64,000 bases of DNA from Mucilaginibacter celer (GTDB lineage Bacteria > Bacteroidota > Bacteroidia > Sphingobacteriales > Sphingobacteriaceae): positions 5,828,001-5,892,000 of the forward strand of contig NZ_CP032869.1 in assembly GCF_003576455.2 (NCBI RefSeq), written 5' to 3'. Shown in pieces: positions 52,674-60,928 of the stretch. A program made the position numbers and the translations under genes. The number at the start of each line of letters is the position of its first letter. Position 1 is the first letter of the stretch. The notes beneath the pieces were generated by a model. The model had not been told where the DNA came from and did not search any database. It saw nothing but the letters and a program-made list of their open reading frames with translations.

Positions 52674-52710
52674 AAGAAAGGTGGTTTCGTGTGTGAAACC
52701 ACCTTTCTTG
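52674..52710 (-). terminator. Hairpin terminator-like structure upstream of hisS
   Basis: AAGAAAGGTGGTTTC and GAAACCACCTTTCTT form a perfect 15-bp stem around GTGTGT. On the minus strand it lies downstream of the OMPLA-like gene and upstream of hisS, so it probably ends the former. The layout resembles the hairpin at 50620-50661. Confidence 0.75.
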
Positions 52711-52720
52711 TTCCCTCCAC

Positions 52721-52814
52721 GTCATTGCGAGGTACGAAGCAATCCCCGATTAGCAGGGCGGCTATGCAAGTCCCCCTGTATAGTTTGGGATTGCTTCGTA
52801 CCTCGCAATGACGT
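52721..52814. repeat. Palindromic repeat, GTCATTGCGAGG...CCTCGCAATGACG family
   Basis: CGTCATTGCGAGGTACGAAG and its complement ending at 52814 flank a centre with CAGGGCGGCTATGCAAG and CCCCTGTATAGTTT. The arms are nearly perfect over about 28 bp. Confidence 0.9.
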
Positions 52815-52840
52815 GATGGTAGATGTGTGTGAGAAAAAAT

Positions 52841-53890
52841 TTAACGCTTATGCGCATTAAAGCTCAAACTCGTAGCAAAGCCTATAGTCATATAAGCGTA
52901 ACTATCCTCAAAAAACTGGTTATAATCATCCTGGCCGCGATAGCCACCGCCAACCATAAGCGCGGCATCCGGCATAAACGGAAACTGGTAGTAGTATTTC
53001 AGGCTCACGTTTAGTCGCTTTTTAAAGTTAAAATGCGAGTAGTCGTCATACTTATCGGCAATGTATGTGAAGTCGAAGCGGATGCGCTGCCAGTTTTGGT
53101 AGATTTTTTTGGTTTTATCAGTTGGGTCAACCTCTGCCTTGGCAAAGTTGTACATGCGGCTGCCATTAATACGGATAAAGCCGTAGTGATCTTTCAGTCC
53201 TTCAGATAAGCCAAGGTTAAACAAGCCGGCATGAACTTCCAGTCCCAAATTATCATACCGCTGAATAATGAGATCTTTTTTATCGATGCGTTTACCGTTG
53301 TAAAAAGTAAGGGTATAAAAGTTGGTAGTGAATTTACCGCTATCACGGTTAAAACTGCCATCCGGATTAAGCGATGGGCCGCGTACCCCGTTTGAGTGGT
53401 GCGAATAACCGAATGATAAAAACTGCGGTTTATAAGTATCGGCATTAAGCCTGTAAAAGAAGGTTAAGCCCGGCATAAAGCTTGGCGATTTTACGGGTGC
53501 GCCCTGTGATGATAGTAAACGGATTTTCACCCTTGCTGTGAACACAGCATATAGTGGAGACTTTGGCGTATTGAACAAAACAAAGTTAGGAGCAAGATCG
53601 GCCGTTAACTGTGTTTTTATTTTGTTGAAGTAATCGTTACCCCCTTCGGATACACGCAGATTTTGCTCATAAATATGACCGAATGCCTGGTTAACTAAGC
53701 GTTTTTTAATTAACGCACTGTCGGCTGTAGTATCAGCCGGGGCATTATAACGAATGTCCGCCGAGGCTGTAAATCCATCGGCTAAAATAAAAAGAAAGAT
53801 TGCGCAGACAGTTTTAAGCGCAGTAGCAGCTAAGCGACGGGATAAAACAGGCTTCGCGAAAGCCGGTTTTACAGAAGTAAAATTGATCAA
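52841..53890 (-). CDS. Outer-membrane phospholipase A (OMPLA)-like protein
   Basis: An N-terminal signal region ends near FTASAD. The 349-residue barrel contains Y162-S-H164-H-S166-N-G168, which aligns with the OMPLA active site YSHDSNG (catalytic His and Ser). N190 in TTNFYTLTF is a candidate for the third residue. Strands such as IRFDFTYIADKYDDY and VSLKYYYQFPFMPDAALMVGGGY support a beta-barrel. OMPLA hydrolyses phospholipids in the outer leaflet when the membrane is perturbed. The assignment rests on the motif and barrel features only. Confidence 0.65.
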   Translation of the reverse strand: MINFTSVKPAFAKPVLSRRLAATALKTVCAIFLFILADGFTASADIRYNAPADTTADSALIKKRLVNQAFGHIYEQNLRVSEGGNDYFNKIKTQLTADLAPNFVLFNTPKSPLYAVFTARVKIRLLSSQGAPVKSPSFMPGLTFFYRLNADTYKPQFLSFGYSHHSNGVRGPSLNPDGSFNRDSGKFTTNFYTLTFYNGKRIDKKDLIIQRYDNLGLEVHAGLFNLGLSEGLKDHYGFIRINGSRMYNFAKAEVDPTDKTKKIYQNWQRIRFDFTYIADKYDDYSHFNFKKRLNVSLKYYYQFPFMPDAALMVGGGYRGQDDYNQFFEDSYAYMTIGFATSLSFNAHKR

Positions 53891-54508
53891 TGTATTGTGT
53901 ATTATTTTTACCGATAATGCCTGAAATAGAACTGTTTGTATTTCAATGTGTCATGTTAAAACACTGTTAACAATAACGGCGCAATATTACTTATTATAAG
54001 TTTTTGTTTAATTAGGAATGTGTCAGTATTAAGTAAATGTATGGGGCGAAAAAAACTCGCATCTTGAGAGGGCGCGCGGTGGATAGAGCGAGAGCTGGGG
54101 TGTGTTATACGAGCGATAAACACACGCAGAATAACACACCCCTCTATCCCTCTCAAGAGGGGAATTGCACAATTCCACCGCTTTTCGTATTTCTTCATGA
54201 GGCTCATCCACCCCAAATTATCCATTGTAACCAAGCTTTTACCTCTTTTTTAACAGGCGTATACTTAATTTTTGCGATAATCGTTTTAGCATTGAAAAAA
54301 TGCCAATATATTTAACCCAACCTTAAGGCGTTTTGCTTTAATTTGTAATTAAAACGTTTTATCAACCTGCCGCAATTAAACCATCGGTATGTTTGTAAAC
54401 CTTAAGTTTACCTGAGAGAAGAAAAACAATGAAACCAAAAAACGGGGCTGTCTTAACCAACCAAAACTTATACCCGATAGCTCTGCCTACATTTAACAAT
54501 TATAACTT
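53891..54508. other. Gene-free region with two palindromes
   Basis: No gene is supported in these 618 bp. An imperfect inverted repeat spans 54063-54157, with CTTGAGAGGG at one end and CCCTCTCAAG at the other and GGGTGTGTTAT / ATAACACACCCC inside. A short palindrome, GTAAACCTTAAGTTTAC at 54395-54411, lies 98 bp before the DUF1080 gene and could be a regulator site. Confidence 0.55.
54063..54157. repeat. Imperfect inverted repeat
   Basis: Arms CTTGAGAGGG...GATAGAG...GGTGTGTTAT and ATAACACACCCCTCTATCCC...CTCTCAAG are complementary apart from a GC-rich bulge on the left. It could form a long hairpin of about 95 nt. Confidence 0.7.
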
Positions 54509-55168
54509 ATGAAAAAGATGATGCTTGGCCTGATGGCCATCCCTGCCTTTTGCCTGTCGGTATCGGCCCAGACCAAACTGTTCGACGGTAAAACCACCAA
54601 AGGCTGGCACACCTATTTAAAACAGGAAGTTACGGGCTGGAAAGTTGTTGATGGCGCACTGCAGCTTGACCCCGCTGCACAAGGCCACGGCGACCTGGTT
54701 ACCGACGGCGAGTACGAAAACTACGAACTTACCTTAGAGTGGAATATTACAAAGGAAGGCAACAGCGGCATCATCTTCGGTGTTCATGAAGATCCCGAAT
54801 TTGGCGCTACCTACCTAACCGGTATGGAAATGCAGGTATTGGATAACAAGGATGCCAGCGACAATAAAAAAGAAAACCACCTTGCAGGCTCATTATATGA
54901 TATGATAGCCCCATCAAAAGATGTATGCAAACCGGCCGGCGAATGGAATAAAGTGAAACTACGCAAAAAGGACGGCCAACTTACCTTTTGGCTTAACGGC
55001 ACCCAGATTGTTGATATAAAAATGGGTAGCGACGAATGGAACAAAGCGCTTGCCGATAGCAAATTCAAAAACTGGAAAGGTTTTGCACAATACCCTAAAG
55101 GTCACATTGCCCTGCAGGATCATGGCCACCTGGTAAGCTACCGTAACATTAAACTGAAAGAGCTTTAA
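54509..55168 (+). CDS. Secreted DUF1080 protein, 3-keto-glycoside hydrolase-like
   Basis: A signal peptide (MMLGLMAIPAFCLSVSAQ) precedes one concanavalin-like DUF1080 domain: LFDGKTTKGWHTY, WKVVDGALQ, YENYELTLEWNITKEGNSGIIFGV, EMQVLDNKDA and KGHIALQDHGHLVSYRNIKLKEL. DUF1080 enzymes are now linked to cleavage of glycosides oxidised to the 3-keto form. The two following genes encode a GMC oxidoreductase and its small subunit, which fits that pathway. The 135 bp gap to the next gene leaves co-transcription open. Confidence 0.85.
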   Translation: MKKMMLGLMAIPAFCLSVSAQTKLFDGKTTKGWHTYLKQEVTGWKVVDGALQLDPAAQGHGDLVTDGEYENYELTLEWNITKEGNSGIIFGVHEDPEFGATYLTGMEMQVLDNKDASDNKKENHLAGSLYDMIAPSKDVCKPAGEWNKVKLRKKDGQLTFWLNGTQIVDIKMGSDEWNKALADSKFKNWKGFAQYPKGHIALQDHGHLVSYRNIKLKEL

Positions 55169-55303
55169 TATTTTACCGAACAGGGTTTGTAATAGCGCCT
55201 TGTTTGATATATTTACCAAAACTTAAATTATGTTTAGCATACCATCCGGTGTGCACAAATATTTCTCCTCGCAAAACAAAAGAAGGATACTTTTTGATAC
55301 GAT

Positions 55304-57040
55304 ATGAGCGATCTGCAAATTAAAAAATCATCAACCACTTATGATGTGGTTATTGTTGGTTCGGGCGCGGGCGGCGGTATGGCCGGTTATGTGCTGGCCA
55401 ATGCCGGTGTAAAAGTTTTAATGCTTGAGGCCGGTGCTTACTTTGATCCCGCTAAAGATTCACAGCAACTAAAATGGCCGTGGGAATCACCACGTCGCGG
55501 TGCCGGCACCACCCGCCCTTTCGGCGATTTTGATGCTGCCTTTGGCGGCTGGCAAATTGACGGCGAGCCCTATACCACCAAAGACAACACCGAGTTTTTC
55601 TGGTTCCGCTCGCGTATGCTGGGTGGCCGTACCAATCACTGGGGCCGGATCTCATTAAGGATGGGTCCGAAAGATTTCCAGGCCAAAGATGGCCTTACCG
55701 ATGATTGGCCAATTACGTATGATGATGTAAAACCATACTACGATAAGGTTGACCGTATGATTGGGGTTTACGGCACGAAAGAAAATTTAGAAAACGAGCC
55801 GGATGGCATCTTCCTCCCTCCGCCAAAACCAAGACTTAACGAGCTGTACATTGTACAGGGCGCTCAAAAAGCAGGTGTAAAAATTATCCCGGGCCGTGGT
55901 TCGGTATTAACCGAGGCTTTGCCGGGTAATAAAGATCGTGGCGCATGTTTCTTCTGCGGGCAGTGCGGCCGCAGCTGTAAAGTTTACGGCGATTTCTCGG
56001 CATCATCATGTTTGGTGATCCCGGCTATTAAAACCGGTAACCTGAAAGTGATCCCTAATGCCATGGTGCGCGAAGTGATCACCAATAAAGAAGGCATCGC
56101 AACCGGCGTATCCTACATAAGCAAGGATGATATGCAGGAATACCAGGTAAATGCCAAAGTAGTAGTACTGGGCGCAAGCGCGGGCGAATCGGCAAGGATC
56201 CTGTTAAACTCAAAATCAGAAGCGCATCCGGGCGGTTTAGCTAACAGCAGCGGTGTTGTTGGTAGGTATCTGCACGATTCTACAGGCTCAAGCGCTGGTG
56301 GTTTCCTTCCGCAACTGATGGACCGCAAACGTTATAACGAAGATGGCGTAGGCAGTGTGCACATCTACTCGCCATGGTGGCTGGACAATAAAAAATTGGA
56401 CTTCCCCCGCGGTTATCACATCGAGTACGGCGGCGGCTTCCACATGCCATCGTACGGTTTCGGCGGCGGTATCCAGAATATGAACGGTGCCGTTCCTGGT
56501 CGTGATGGTAAAATGAAAGAGGCCGGTGGTTACGGCGCTTCACTGAAAGATGATTATCGTCGTTTTTACGGTACGCAGTTCGGCATGGCCGGCCGTGGTA
56601 CAGCCATTGCCCGTTACGATAACTATTGCGAGATTGACCCTAACGTGGTTGATAAATATGGCATCCCGGTATTGCGTTTCCACTACAAATGGGCTCCTGA
56701 AGAAATTAAGCAGGCCAAACACATGCAGGAAACTTTCCAGGAAATTATGCACAATATGGGTGGTGCCATTTACGGTCCGCCGCAAGGCCCTGAAACCAAT
56801 TACGGCTTAGAGGCACCGGGTAAAATTATCCATGAGGTAGGTACTATCCGTATGGGTAACGATCCTAAGAAGTCGGCCCTGAACAAATATTGCCAGGCAC
56901 ATGATTGTAAAAACCTGTTTGTGGTTGATGCCGCTCCGTTTGTACAACAAGGCGATAAAAACGCAACATGGACAATCCTTGCCCTATCTATGCGTACCGC
57001 CGAATACATTTTACAGGAAAGAAAAAAATTAAACGTTTAA
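55304..57040 (+). CDS. GMC-family FAD-dependent oxidoreductase
   Basis: The 578 residues open with the FAD motif VVIVGSGAGGGMAGYVLANAG and continue with MLGGRTNHWGRISLR. A cysteine-rich patch follows (GACFFCGQCGRSCKVYG), and the GMC C-terminal domain has VGTIRMGNDPKKSALNKYCQAHDCKNLFVVDAAPF. There is no signal peptide. Relatives are large subunits of sugar dehydrogenases such as glucoside 3-dehydrogenase, working with a gluconate-2-dehydrogenase-subunit-3 partner. That partner is encoded 21 bp downstream, so a complex is likely. Four cysteines in the patch could hold an iron-sulfur cluster (inference). Confidence 0.92.
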   Translation: MSDLQIKKSSTTYDVVIVGSGAGGGMAGYVLANAGVKVLMLEAGAYFDPAKDSQQLKWPWESPRRGAGTTRPFGDFDAAFGGWQIDGEPYTTKDNTEFFWFRSRMLGGRTNHWGRISLRMGPKDFQAKDGLTDDWPITYDDVKPYYDKVDRMIGVYGTKENLENEPDGIFLPPPKPRLNELYIVQGAQKAGVKIIPGRGSVLTEALPGNKDRGACFFCGQCGRSCKVYGDFSASSCLVIPAIKTGNLKVIPNAMVREVITNKEGIATGVSYISKDDMQEYQVNAKVVVLGASAGESARILLNSKSEAHPGGLANSSGVVGRYLHDSTGSSAGGFLPQLMDRKRYNEDGVGSVHIYSPWWLDNKKLDFPRGYHIEYGGGFHMPSYGFGGGIQNMNGAVPGRDGKMKEAGGYGASLKDDYRRFYGTQFGMAGRGTAIARYDNYCEIDPNVVDKYGIPVLRFHYKWAPEEIKQAKHMQETFQEIMHNMGGAIYGPPQGPETNYGLEAPGKIIHEVGTIRMGNDPKKSALNKYCQAHDCKNLFVVDAAPFVQQGDKNATWTILALSMRTAEYILQERKKLNV

Positions 57041-57061
57041 CAAGCAATCCAATAACATATC

Positions 57062-57709
57062 ATGAACAGACGTGACTCCCTTAAAGCATTAGGCTTTACC
57101 ACACTATCGGCAGGATTATTACTGGAAGCCTGTAAAACCGATACTAAAAAAGGCGCAGAAGAAACAACCACAGCCGCCGCAGGCGACGAGGTTGGCCGCC
57201 AGCCCTTTGAGGTTGAGCGTGACAAAAAACTGCATGCCGACAAATTTTTTACCACCGCTGAAATGGCAACCATCACCGTACTGGCCGATATCATTATCCC
57301 TAAGGATGATAAATCGGGCAGCGCTTCAGATGCCAAAGTACCCGATTTTATCGAGTTTATTGTAAAAGACATGCCCGATCATCAAACCCCTATGCGCGGT
57401 GGTTTACGTTGGTTAGATCTGCAATGCCTTAACCGCTTCGGTAAGCCATTTACTGATTGCACTAAAGATCAGCAGATCCAGCTGGTTGATATGATAGCCT
57501 ACCCTAACAAAGCCAAACCCGAAATGGCTCAAGGCGTAGCCTTCTTTAACCGCATGCGCGATTTGACCGCCTCAGGCTTTTTCACCAGCGAAATGGGTGT
57601 AAAGGACGTAGGTTTTGCCGGCAACCAACCCGGCAAATGGACAGGTGTTCCTGAAGATATCCTGAAACATTACGGTATGGAGAATGTGAAAGCTTCGGCT
57701 TCGATGTAA
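57062..57709 (+). CDS. Gluconate 2-dehydrogenase subunit 3 family protein
   Basis: The N-terminus MNRRDSLKALGFTTLSAGLL has a twin-arginine-like pair and ends in a lipobox-like LLEAC, so the 215-residue protein is probably exported by Tat and may carry the folded GMC subunit with it. The body is helical with EMATITVLADIIIPKDDKSGSA, typical of the family. Known members stabilise or export FAD sugar dehydrogenases. A terminator follows 23 bp later, closing the cluster. Confidence 0.9.
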   Translation: MNRRDSLKALGFTTLSAGLLLEACKTDTKKGAEETTTAAAGDEVGRQPFEVERDKKLHADKFFTTAEMATITVLADIIIPKDDKSGSASDAKVPDFIEFIVKDMPDHQTPMRGGLRWLDLQCLNRFGKPFTDCTKDQQIQLVDMIAYPNKAKPEMAQGVAFFNRMRDLTASGFFTSEMGVKDVGFAGNQPGKWTGVPEDILKHYGMENVKASASM

Positions 57710-57732
57710 TAGGTACTAAAACAGATATAAAT

Positions 57733-57759
57733 AAAAAAGGGGCTTAACGCCCTTTTTTT
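57733..57759 (+). terminator. Intrinsic terminator
   Basis: AAAAAAGGGGC / GCCCTTTTTT stem with a short loop and T run after the subunit 3 gene. Confidence 0.9.
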
Positions 57760-57771
57760 ATTTACTGCATC

Positions 57772-57904
57772 TCGCGTTACAAACGCGAAACCATGTTAAG
57801 CGCTCGTTGCAAACGAGCGCAAGTTGTTTTTTGTTTTTATATAACCATTAGTCCTTGCGCTCATTTATAATGAGTGCTTAACATGGGTTTGCGTTTATAA
57901 CGCA
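57772..57904. repeat. Inverted repeat built from smaller palindromes
   Basis: The left arm (57772-57823) includes GCGTTACAAACGC and GCGCTCGTTGCAAACGAGCGC-like hairpins joined by CCATGTTAAGC. The right arm (57854-57904) is its degenerate complement with CTCATTTATAATGAG and GCGTTTATAACGC. About 30 bp of T-rich DNA separates the arms. Two convergent genes end on either side. Confidence 0.8.
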
Positions 57905-57930
57905 ACCGGCTTGCCAAACAAGTACAAACA

Positions 57931-59499
57931 TTACTTCAACTCCCACGCCCCCACCCCAAAGGGCGGCAATCTAACCACAAGCTTCCCTTCTTTCAACACC
58001 GGGCGCACATCACCAATAATGTTAACCGCGTTCCCACCTGCATTAATAACAACCTCAGCTTCCTTATCCCACAAATTAATAGCCACCAAAATAGTTTGAC
58101 CGGCACTTTTACGGATAAAGGAAAAAACGTGCTCTTGATCATTATTAACAGTTTTATAGCTACCGCTGACAAAAGCAGGGTTTGCCTTACGGATGGCAAT
58201 CATTTGCCGGTAATAATTCCATAACGAGTTAGGGTCGTTACGCTCTTCTTCCAGCGAGATCCCGTCGTTAGGTTTATCATCATTAAACTGATCCTTCCAT
58301 GGCCCGGTTTGCTTGTACCACAATGCCATGCCTTTACCGGTATCGCTTTTATACCATTCAAAAGCCTGCCTGTCGGGTATTTCGTTGGCATCGGTAGCGC
58401 CGAAGTTTGCAGAAGTGCCTGTCATCCCCAGCTCCTGGCCGTAATAAATAGCCGGGATGCCACCCATCAGCAGGTTGAAAGCGGCACCAACTTTCAGTTT
58501 TGTCAAATCGCCTTTAACGCCATAACTAAAGCGGGGCACATCATGGTTTTCGATAAAAACCACCTGCTGCTTACCGGGAGGCAGCATAGCCAGTGTTGAA
58601 TCGGCATTAGCTAAAAGCAATTTTTTATCAAATGATCGGATCGCGAAGCAGAGCCTTAAGCCAAATACACCGTCTACACCCGCATTTTGCAGGTATTCGT
58701 TACCGAGGCTAAACCAGTTAGCCTGCTCTGCCACTATTTTTATTTTCGGGTTGATAGTCCGGAGCTTAGCCAACAAGGGGTTCCAAAAAGTTTGAAACAG
58801 GTGCGGGAGGCGGCCTTTATTATCAAGGTCATCCATCATATGGTCCAGGCGGAAACCATCTACTCCATCATCAAATTTGCCATCCGCGTTAGGGTCAATC
58901 CAGTAGCTGAATAGTTTTAAATTGTATGCTTTTGAGGCTTCGCTGTTAAGGTTGGCGGTTGTTATTTTACGTGTTACGCCGTCATATCCCCTTAGGCCTG
59001 TAAGGTTAAATACAATGGTTGAAGGCTTTTTATTTTCCTTATCATCCCATAAAATATAATCACTATAGGGTGATTGGGTGTTGCCGAAAGCCTTCTTCCA
59101 CCATCGTGAATCTTCGGTAACATACTGGGTTTCCATATCCATATAAAACTTCATACCCCGGCGATGGATTTCCCTGATCAGTTTCAGGTAATCGGCCATA
59201 GTGCCATACTTCGGGTCGATCTTTTCAAAATCGGCAGCGAAATAATTATGGTAAAAAGCTGATTCATATAACGGCGTAAGCAGTATGGAGGTAACCCCAA
59301 GCTGCTGCATATAATCAAGTTTCTGCCGGATGCCGTTCAGGTCGCCATGATAGTCGCCGTTACTGTCGTAAAAGCTTCGTTGAAATATATGGTAGATGAT
59401 TTCGTCGTTATTTGCCGCCCCGCTTTTAAGGCTTTGACCCGCAACGGGCGTAAGCCAAAACAGTAAGCAGGCAAATGTTATCAGCCGTGTTAATTTCAT
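57931..59499 (-). CDS. Secreted GH13 alpha-amylase-family protein
   Basis: A signal peptide ending TPVAGQ precedes a GH13 barrel: IIYHIFQRSFYDSNGDYHGDL, nucleophile D219 in DGFRLDHMM, acid/base E258 in VAEQANW and stabiliser D320 in ENHDVPRF. Small C-terminal beta-domain from about 450. It should cleave or transfer alpha-glucosidic bonds, from starch, trehalose or maltodextrin. The METQYVT-type region III is unusual, so the exact specificity is open. It is monocistronic, convergent with the GMC cluster. Confidence 0.92.
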   Translation of the reverse strand: MKLTRLITFACLLFWLTPVAGQSLKSGAANNDEIIYHIFQRSFYDSNGDYHGDLNGIRQKLDYMQQLGVTSILLTPLYESAFYHNYFAADFEKIDPKYGTMADYLKLIREIHRRGMKFYMDMETQYVTEDSRWWKKAFGNTQSPYSDYILWDDKENKKPSTIVFNLTGLRGYDGVTRKITTANLNSEASKAYNLKLFSYWIDPNADGKFDDGVDGFRLDHMMDDLDNKGRLPHLFQTFWNPLLAKLRTINPKIKIVAEQANWFSLGNEYLQNAGVDGVFGLRLCFAIRSFDKKLLLANADSTLAMLPPGKQQVVFIENHDVPRFSYGVKGDLTKLKVGAAFNLLMGGIPAIYYGQELGMTGTSANFGATDANEIPDRQAFEWYKSDTGKGMALWYKQTGPWKDQFNDDKPNDGISLEEERNDPNSLWNYYRQMIAIRKANPAFVSGSYKTVNNDQEHVFSFIRKSAGQTILVAINLWDKEAEVVINAGGNAVNIIGDVRPVLKEGKLVVRLPPFGVGAWELK

Positions 59500-59798
59500 G
59501 GTACATGTAATTGGTTTTTAAAGTAACGTAAAGCGCTGATAATTAACAATGATGATAAGGCTAAAAAATTGCCGATTTTATCCGCTTCGGCAAATAATTA
59601 ACAAATAAACCGGTAAGACTGTATAGGATAGGGATAAAATATGCCACTTTTTGGCTAATTTGATAATGTTTTTAATATGCCTGTTAGTTTATTTTTGTTA
59701 AGTAACACGTGTTGCGCCGTGCCGCCAAAGCATTTGCAGCAGCATATTAACTATGTAAAACATATCCTGTAAATGAAATTTAATTGCCTTATTCCTGC
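59500..59798. other. Divergent intergenic region
   Basis: About 300 bp between divergent GH13 and alcohol dehydrogenase genes should contain both promoters. TATTTTTG at 59690-59697 fits a -7 box for the plus-strand gene, 101 bp before its ATG. No repeat or small ORF is evident. Confidence 0.4.
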
Positions 59799-60920
59799 AT
59801 GAAGGCTATAACGTGTAAAGCTGCAATTGCCGATGGCAAAGGTGGTTTTTTTGTTGAGGATATTGTAGTTCAGCAGCCCCAAAACGATGAGGTATTGATA
59901 AAAATAAAGGCGGCAGGCCTTTGTCATACCGACTATGATTCGTTAAGCTGGGGTAAACAACTGATTTTGGGGCACGAGGGGGCAGGTATAGTTATAGCCA
60001 CAGGGAGCGATGTTAAGAGCGTAACTGCAGGCGACAGCGTGATACTGAACTGGGCAATGCACTGTGGTAAATGCTTTCAATGCCTTGAAGGAAACCAGCA
60101 TTTGTGCGAAGTGGCCTCGCCTGTTGCAGCAGGCGAAAACGGCTATACCCCCGGGCATGCCCACCTGGCCGGAACCACCCTCAATAACCAACCCATTCTG
60201 CGGTCATTCAATATTGGCACCATAGCCGAATATACTTTGGTAAAAGAATCGGCGGTGGTTAAAAACAGTTCAAAAACCATGTCGTTCCCGGCGGCAAGTA
60301 TTATCAGTTGCGGGGTGATGACGGGTTATGGCTCGGTTATTAACGCAGCCAAAGTAAAAGCCGGGGCAAGTGTTGTAGTATTAGGAACCGGCGGTGTTGG
60401 CCTTAATGTTATCCAGGGGGCAAAAGTTGCCCGTGCCGGCAAGATTATCGCAATCGATATCAATGCCAAAAGGCTCGAAATGGCAATGCAATTTGGTGCT
60501 ACACATACCATTTTGGCCGATAAAAATGATGCTGGCCTGCTTGAAGCAGCTAAGGAAGTAAAAAGGCTTACGGAGGGCCGCGGAGCCGATTATGCTTTTG
60601 AATGCACCGCTATTCCTGAATTAGGTGCCGCTCCGCTGGCCATGGTGCGTAATGCCGGTACTGCCGTGCAGGTAAGCGGTATTGAGCAGGAAATTACGAT
60701 AGACATGCGTCTGTTTGAATGGGATAAAATATACATCAATCCGCTTTATGGCAAATGCCGCCCACAAATAGATTTGCCGCATATAGTACAGCTTTACAGT
60801 GAAGGGCACTTATTGCTTGAAGAAATGATTACACGCACTTATAATATACACGAACTGGATAACGCTTTTGATGATATGCTGCAAGGCCGCAACGCAAAAG
60901 GAGTTATCGTTTTCGACTAA
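59799..60920 (+). CDS. Zinc-dependent alcohol dehydrogenase (MDR family)
   Basis: ATG at 59799 (MKAITCKAAIADGKGG) fits the family; a start five codons earlier is possible. Catalytic zinc ligands are in LCHTDYDSL and GHEGAG; the structural zinc site is CGKCFQCLEGNQHLC. The Rossmann motif is VLGTGGVGLNVIQGAK. The N-terminal KAAIADGKGGFFVEDI and overall pattern resemble class III/S-hydroxymethyl-thiol type dehydrogenases. An esterase gene starts eight bases after the stop, as in formaldehyde or aldehyde detoxification pairs, but the thiol cofactor is not known. Confidence 0.88.
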   Translation: MKAITCKAAIADGKGGFFVEDIVVQQPQNDEVLIKIKAAGLCHTDYDSLSWGKQLILGHEGAGIVIATGSDVKSVTAGDSVILNWAMHCGKCFQCLEGNQHLCEVASPVAAGENGYTPGHAHLAGTTLNNQPILRSFNIGTIAEYTLVKESAVVKNSSKTMSFPAASIISCGVMTGYGSVINAAKVKAGASVVVLGTGGVGLNVIQGAKVARAGKIIAIDINAKRLEMAMQFGATHTILADKNDAGLLEAAKEVKRLTEGRGADYAFECTAIPELGAAPLAMVRNAGTAVQVSGIEQEITIDMRLFEWDKIYINPLYGKCRPQIDLPHIVQLYSEGHLLLEEMITRTYNIHELDNAFDDMLQGRNAKGVIVFD

Positions 60921-60928
60921 ACAAGCTC

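Noticed and set aside
52580-52720. N-terminal extension of HisRS
   Set aside because: It overlaps a hairpin and has no similarity to the conserved HisRS N-terminus, which begins at 52579.
54037-54315. 92-codon plus-strand frame and overlapping minus-strand frames
   Set aside because: They span an inverted repeat and have no coding features.
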